This document shows, one piece after another, positions 59,954-64,000 of a DNA stretch of 64,000 nt. The stretch covers positions 35,452-99,451 of the forward strand of contig NZ_AUMM01000009.1 in the NCBI RefSeq assembly GCF_000430685.1, in the 5' to 3' direction. Positions within the stretch are counted from its first letter, which is position 1. The number at the start of each line of letters is the position of its first letter. The DNA is from Tuberibacillus calidus DSM 17572 (GTDB lineage Bacteria > Bacillota > Bacilli > Bacillales > Sporolactobacillaceae). Both the position numbers and the translations under genes were made by a program. The notes below the pieces were generated by a model that ran no database searches, had not been told where the DNA came from, and was given only the letters and a program-made list of their open reading frames with translations.

Positions 59954-61234
59954 CTATTCATTTGGTAAATTTCTAATCCACATCACCCAACCACGAATCG
60001 TTGATGCTCTCCTCTGAAACGTCTCTTCACTTGTAATGTTATATAATTGATGATACTTCATCCTACTTACAATAAAATCGTTTGTTACACTTCCATCTTG
60101 TTCAATTTTATCGTATACTTCTTTAAATATTCTATGCTTAAGAATTAACTCAGCCAATTTTAATCGTTTTTGCCTGTATGGAAGTTGCATTATTTTACGC
60201 CCCAGATCATTTAAAGTTACAAACACTCCTTCCTTTGACCGATACTTGTTGGCCAAGCCCAAATATAAACAACTATTGAAATAGTAGTCTGCTTGTCTTT
60301 TATGAAAGTCAAAGTTCTCAGCAATTTGATTTCGGCTTAAATCTTCTTCATATAACAGAGTTAATAAATCATGTACTTTCCCAAAATCATCGGCTTGCGG
60401 AAAAGGTACTTCTGGTTCTTTCACAAAATTATTCGCCCTTGAAACAATTTCATTTATATCATATTGTGTAATTTTTTCGTGTTTAATGGTATAGTTTTTT
60501 TGTCTTACTAATGTTAAAGAATTATATGTCATATCATCTTGAAATTTGAATTCAAAAAAATAAAAGATATCATTTGATATGGTAAAGAAAACGGGTCTTA
60601 TTTCTTTATTTGTTCTATCTTTCCAAACTCTATATGGATAATATAATTGCCTGATATTAAAGTCAGTGACTTTTTGCTTTTTTGCCTCTGCAATCATAAA
60701 ATAACTTGGACCTTCGTAAGCACCATCAATTTCAATTTGTGCACCTTGAACTTCAATTTTCCTAGTAGATCCTCGACTACTTAAAATATTATAATTAAAA
60801 TTTTTACTCCTCATTCTCCCTGATACAGTAAATAAAGTTTCCTCACCTAAAAAATCATCAATCATCCCTGAAATATATGCACAATGTAAGGCGGCTGCTT
60901 CCGAATATAAATCAGTCGATTTAACAGTTTCTATATGACTTGGTATGGTCATTTGTTTAGGCATTAAGTTTTCATCATATTTTAGATCCATAAAAATATT
61001 GAAATCACCGATAATATAGGATTTAGCAGATAAAGGCAATATGGATAGATTATTCTCGACAAACACATCCGGTAAATTTGTTTTATGGTCAAACTTGCAC
61101 ATCAATCGTGGTTCCCTATATTCACGAATATCTTTTGCCTGTATTTCATAAAAACCTTTTTTATTAATTTCGTTAAGTATATTGTATTTCTCGAATATCT
61201 TTTTCCATTCTTTGTCGTTTAATGTTTCTACCAT
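59954..61234 (-). CDS. Type II restriction endonuclease (PD-(D/E)xK, with C-terminal winged-helix region)
   Basis: 426 residues, AT-rich. The putative nuclease core is QIEIDGAYEG...YFMIAEAKKQ near residues 170-195 (Asp, then E-x-K), followed by FNIRQLYYPYRVW. The C-terminal 140 residues look like winged helices (LSRNQIAENFDFHKRQADYY, GVFVTLNDLGRKIMQLP). It is not R.DpnII/MboI-like by eye. It overlaps the Dam-like gene by 62 bases; its only upstream AAGGAGG is 20 bases before the ATG. Specificity unknown. Confidence 0.8.
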   Translation of the reverse strand: MVETLNDKEWKKIFEKYNILNEINKKGFYEIQAKDIREYREPRLMCKFDHKTNLPDVFVENNLSILPLSAKSYIIGDFNIFMDLKYDENLMPKQMTIPSHIETVKSTDLYSEAAALHCAYISGMIDDFLGEETLFTVSGRMRSKNFNYNILSSRGSTRKIEVQGAQIEIDGAYEGPSYFMIAEAKKQKVTDFNIRQLYYPYRVWKDRTNKEIRPVFFTISNDIFYFFEFKFQDDMTYNSLTLVRQKNYTIKHEKITQYDINEIVSRANNFVKEPEVPFPQADDFGKVHDLLTLLYEEDLSRNQIAENFDFHKRQADYYFNSCLYLGLANKYRSKEGVFVTLNDLGRKIMQLPYRQKRLKLAELILKHRIFKEVYDKIEQDGSVTNDFIVSRMKYHQLYNITSEETFQRRASTIRGWVMWIRNLPNE

Positions 61235-62069
61235 CGCCTATAATTAATACCTCCTTAATCTTTCCTCTTTTGTCTGCTTTAGAATTTATACTTCTTGCGG
61301 CATCGACATTTTTAATAATAACCCCTGGGTATTCATATATTGAGTTAATGAATTCCGTATTTGAATTACTTAATAAAACGTAACATCCTTTTTCGTACAA
61401 TCTAATAAATGTGTCACGAAGCCTCAATTGTTCACTTTTCCCGAAACTTTCTTTACTATAACTCGTAAAAGAAGAAGTCTTAGAAATCGGATCATAGGGT
61501 GGATCAAAATATATGAAATCTCCCTCTTGTGCACCTTCAACAGCGAGTTCAAAATCCGTATTTAAAATTTCTATTTTATTTTCATTTAAATATTTATGAA
61601 CCGCCCGAAGTACTTCTTCATTTATATAATCAGGGTTCTTATATCTTCCAAACGGTACATTAAAATAGCCCTTACTATTAACTCTATATAAACCATTAAA
61701 ACAAGTTTTATTTAAGTAGATAAAACGAGATGCTTTAATATAATCAGGTAGTTGGTCATACTCCTTTTTTCTGTCCATCTCTCTAATTTGATAATAATAC
61801 GTGGAATTATTTTCATGTTTCTTCAAGTCATTAATTAATAAATCAATTTTGTCGACATTCATAATGACTTTATATAAATTTATTAGTTCCTTGTTAATAT
61901 CGTTTATGACAGCCTTTTCTGGTTTGATATCAAACAACACTGCACCTGCCCCAACAAAAGGCTCGTAATAGGTATTATAAGTACTCGGTATATATTTCCT
62001 TATTTCAGGTAAAAGTTGTCTTTTACCACCAGGCCATTTTAAAAATGGTTGTAATTTATCCATTTTCAT
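61173..62069 (-). CDS. DNA adenine methyltransferase, Dam/DpnM-like (alpha class)
   Basis: 298 residues. QPFLKWPGGKRQLLPEIRKY at 7-26, YYEPFVGAGAVLFDIKPEKA near 35-53, target motif FIYFDPPYDPISKTSSFTSY near 180, as in M.DpnIIA/Dam enzymes that make N6-methyladenine in GATC. Motif order (FxGxG before DPPY) is alpha-class. ATG at 62069 is 6 bases from AAGGAG. It is upstream of the endonuclease in the same transcript. Specificity for GATC is likely but not proven. Confidence 0.92.
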   Translation of the reverse strand: MKMDKLQPFLKWPGGKRQLLPEIRKYIPSTYNTYYEPFVGAGAVLFDIKPEKAVINDINKELINLYKVIMNVDKIDLLINDLKKHENNSTYYYQIREMDRKKEYDQLPDYIKASRFIYLNKTCFNGLYRVNSKGYFNVPFGRYKNPDYINEEVLRAVHKYLNENKIEILNTDFELAVEGAQEGDFIYFDPPYDPISKTSSFTSYSKESFGKSEQLRLRDTFIRLYEKGCYVLLSNSNTEFINSIYEYPGVIIKNVDAARSINSKADKRGKIKEVLIIGDGRNIKRQRMEKDIREIQYT

Positions 62070-62084
62070 TTTTCACTCCTTAAA

Positions 62085-62121
62085 GTTAGTATTAGTTTAA
62101 AAAGTGCTAACTAACACTAAC
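62085..62121. promoter_or_regulatory. Inverted repeat upstream of the Dam-like gene
   Basis: GTTAGTATTAGTT (62085-62097) and AACTAACACTAAC (62109-62121) are complementary at 12 of 13 positions, 11 bases apart and 16 bases upstream of the dam-like start. A hairpin or operator could limit expression of the R-M genes. Confidence 0.5.
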
Positions 62122-62346
62122 TATTAAGTTTAATTATACTATAAATAAAAGGATCGGCGCCAAAACCATAATTTGAGTTTCCTCAACTATCATTAAACCA
62201 TAGACAATGTTATTTAGTTTTTTTATAATTGAATCAAGTGACCCCATGGTTTTAATTAACTTCTCACCTCTTTATTCCACCGTGTTTCCCTCAAAACCCT
62301 CATAAATTATTTTGACTTTTTTTACCATTCTGGAGGAGTTCTTATT
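62122..62346. other. Divergent promoter region of the R-M genes
   Basis: AT-rich; TATACTATAAATA-like -10 candidates for the minus strand near 62135, and none clear for the plus strand. No ORF. Confidence 0.35.
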
Positions 62347-63129
62347 ATGATGCACTTGTTTCATTCACCCTCAGAAAATTTATATCGCCAATCAAACTAT
62401 GTATTATTATTTGGTGATGCGTTAGAAGAATTAAAAAAAATCCAAAGCCAATCCATTGATTTAATTTTTGCGGATCCACCCTATTTTTTATCTGGAAACG
62501 GCTTGACATTTAACTCAGGGAAAATCAAATCCGTTAATAAGGGGGATTGGGATAAAGCCCAATCGATATCAAAAATTAATAGTTTTAACGCAAAGTGGTT
62601 AAAAGAGTCCTTTAGGATACTAAAACCAAGCGGTACAATATGGATAACTGGAACGCATCATAATATTTATTCAGTTGGTATGACTTTACAAACGTTGAAC
62701 TTCAGGATACTTAACCACATTACATGGGTAAAAAAGAATCCTCCGCCAAACTTTTCCCATAAATATTTTAATTTTTCTACGGAATTTATCATATGGGCTA
62801 AAAAAAATAATGACTTTCCTCACTATTTTAATTATGAACTTATGAAATACTGTAATTATGGTAAACAAATGACAGATGTATGGTATTTCGATAGAGCATC
62901 TAAAGAAGAAAAAATCTATGGTAAACATCCTACTCAAAAACCCCTAAAACTTCTTGAACGAATAATTCTAGCCTCCTCTAAACCCCACCAAATTGTCTTA
63001 GATCCTTTTACAGGTAGCAGCACCACTGGTGTAGCAGCTCTAAAACACAAAAGGTTTTTTATTGGGATAGAAAAGGAGAAAGGATATTTTGACTTATCTA
63101 TTCGTCGTTTAAATTCTATAAAACTTTAA
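62347..63129 (+). CDS. DNA adenine methyltransferase, DpnA-like (beta class)
   Basis: 260 residues. VLLFGDALEELKKIQSQSID, target motif LIFADPPYFLSGNGLTFN near residue 40-55, and C-terminal HPTQKPLKLLERII and LDPFTGSSTTGVAALKHKRF (FxGxG). DPPY before FxGxG is beta-class, as in M.DpnIIB/DpnA, which can also methylate single-stranded DNA. ATG at 62347 is 8 bases from GGAGGAG. Divergent from the Dam-like/endonuclease pair. Confidence 0.92.
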   Translation: MMHLFHSPSENLYRQSNYVLLFGDALEELKKIQSQSIDLIFADPPYFLSGNGLTFNSGKIKSVNKGDWDKAQSISKINSFNAKWLKESFRILKPSGTIWITGTHHNIYSVGMTLQTLNFRILNHITWVKKNPPPNFSHKYFNFSTEFIIWAKKNNDFPHYFNYELMKYCNYGKQMTDVWYFDRASKEEKIYGKHPTQKPLKLLERIILASSKPHQIVLDPFTGSSTTGVAALKHKRFFIGIEKEKGYFDLSIRRLNSIKL

Positions 63130-63396
63130 ACATGCATAATAGGTTTTAATCTAGGACAAATATATCAAGACTATTCCATGTATAACTTATTGTGAGTATA
63201 CTGTATACGGGAATGTACTTATCTTTACAATAAAATAAGTTAAGTACAGCATACTCATTTAAGCGAGGACAAGCAATACCGTCAACTTCTAGTCATTTTT
63301 TGAAGCACCAAGACTATATGTGGCTAAGAAATTGTATTTGGCAATAGATAAATGTATAACATAGCAAGCCTTTTTGTAGCCACTTGCACCCCTTTC
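63130..63396. other. Gap between R-M island and IS21 remnants
   Basis: AT-rich. GAGTATACTGTA (63192-63203) and TACAGCATACTC (63246-63257) are imperfect inverted arms that enclose GTACTTAT/ATAAGTTAAGTAC; possibly the end of a small element or a terminator. No ORF. Confidence 0.4.
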
Positions 63397-63591
63397 TTAG
63401 CGACTTTGAGTCATTGATTCTCTTAATCGATGACTCTCACCTTTGAATAAAATCAAATGCGAATGATGAATGAGTCGATCGACAACAGCTTCTGTCAAAA
63501 TAGGATCTCCAAATACATGATTCCATTACCCAAACTGAAGGTTAGTTGTGATAATGATGCTTCTTTGTTCATAACACAGACTGATGTGTAA
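63397..63591 (-). pseudogene. IS21-family istB remnant with internal stop
   Basis: Reads CYEQRSIIITTNLQFG, stop, then WNHVFGDPILTEAVVDRLIH and HSHLILFKGESHRLRESMTQ to a stop at 63397. This is the C-terminal part of an IstB ATPase. The internal TAA (63526-63528) replaces Gln. The 5' part is missing, cut at about 63591 where another IS21-type end begins. Confidence 0.85.
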
Positions 63592-63596
63592 CCGTC

Positions 63597-64000
63597 AAGT
63601 AAAAATGAACACTTTTTGCTCATTAATTTTGAACACTTTTTTCCCCAAAAATGGAAGAACGATGTTTCATACGATAACTGGAATCGTCAAATTGAATGAC
63701 TTCCACACGGTGGATTAAACGATCTAATATCGCGGTTGTTATACCCGGCTCACCTATTATTTCACCCCATTCACTTGGGCTCTTATTGGAGGTTAAAATA
63801 ATAGAGGCTTTATCATATAAATCATTGATCAAATGGAAGAATAGATTGGCTTCACGAGTGTCCATTGCCATATACATCAAATCATCAATGATAACTAAGT
63901 TTGAATCTCTTATTCGCTTCATCCTTATCTGAGACTTCCTTGTGAATTCTTCCGTCTTTAACGTATGGACAAGTTCTCCCATTGATATAAACGAAACTTT
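63597..64000 (-). mobile_element. IS21-family insertion sequence (one end; runs off the window)
   Basis: The end holds TGAACACTTTTTGC and TTGAACACTTTTTT, a pair of direct terminal repeats typical of IS21 ends, followed by an istB gene. The element abuts a truncated istB of a different IS21 copy. Confidence 0.7.
63623..64000 (-). CDS. IstB-like ATP-binding helper protein of IS21-family element (partial)
   Basis: C-terminal 125 codons visible; the gene continues beyond 64000. SFISMGELVHTLKTEEFTRK, the Walker B DSNLVIIDDLMYMAM, SIILTSNKSPSEWGEIIGEP and AILDRLIHRVEVIQF match IstB, the AAA+ partner of the IstA transposase. The ORF is open to the window edge. Confidence 0.9.
   Translation of the reverse strand, partial: KVSFISMGELVHTLKTEEFTRKSQIRMKRIRDSNLVIIDDLMYMAMDTREANLFFHLINDLYDKASIILTSNKSPSEWGEIIGEPGITTAILDRLIHRVEVIQFDDSSYRMKHRSSIFGEKSVQN

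Overview
The window reads as the chromosome of an aerobic, endospore-forming member of the Bacilli (order Bacillales). Evidence: a splAB spore-photoproduct lyase operon with a sigma-G-like promoter, three GerPA/GerPF-like spore germination genes, Bacillus-style TPP riboswitches, GlpP-type antiterminated glp leaders, CcpA cre sites, a YodB-type quinone sensor, AGGAGG ribosome-binding sites and frequent GTG/TTG starts. The species cannot be named from the sequence. Most genes have a balanced base composition; two AT-rich patches (about 36.6-37.9 kb and 59.8-64 kb) look acquired.

Layout. 0-2.8 kb: a heterodimeric ABC drug exporter (YheH/YheI type) on the minus strand, preceded by a short leader ORF and an intrinsic terminator that look like ribosome-mediated attenuation. 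3-6.5 kb: a MarR-GNAT fusion regulator, then a minus-strand operon (extradiol dioxygenase, YceI, FMN reductase) divergent from a YodB-like HxlR regulator. 6.6-15.9 kb: topB, an SDR-type threonine dehydrogenase, a zinc-ribbon/TPR protein with an HtrA-like protease, a secreted four-repeat protein, a 1-Cys peroxiredoxin, a threonine/serine dehydratase-type PLP enzyme and a DUF2269 membrane protein. 16-18.5 kb: an array of 155-bp repeats, three GerP-like genes and riboswitch-controlled thiW. 18.6-22.2 kb: a C39-like lipoprotein and two paralogous M29 aminopeptidases.

22.4-29.9 kb: an unusual operon of an NCS2 permease, LuxE, LuxC and an SDR without luciferase genes, whose leader holds a degenerate TPP-riboswitch-like element, then thiMDE behind a canonical TPP riboswitch with terminator. 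30-34 kb: a six-copy 21-bp repeat, splAB and an acyl-CoA ligase. 34-38 kb: a PadR/HAAS/DUF4097 operon, a Nudix hydrolase, and a CPBP-protease cassette flanked by 113-bp direct repeats. 38-42 kb: an acyl-CoA dehydrogenase, CoA-transferase and acyl-CoA ligase operon, then a second 156-bp repeat array.

42.8-52.3 kb is a complete glycerol/dihydroxyacetone module: glpD, glpK, glpF and glpP with terminator leaders, an HPr-like protein, dhaM, dhaL and dhaK behind a sigma-54 promoter, and a sigma-54 activator whose N-terminus is an HPr-like domain. Glycerol can enter through GlpF, be phosphorylated by GlpK and oxidised by GlpD; dihydroxyacetone is phosphorylated through the PTS by DhaKLM. 53-59.7 kb: a coat-like coiled-coil protein, a third repeat family, a TSUP exporter split by an apparent frameshift, a YtrA-type ABC operon, an AarF/UbiB kinase and a phasin-like protein. 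59.8-64 kb: an AT-rich restriction-modification island (endonuclease, Dam-like and DpnA-like methyltransferases) ending in nested IS21-family istB sequences that run off the right edge.
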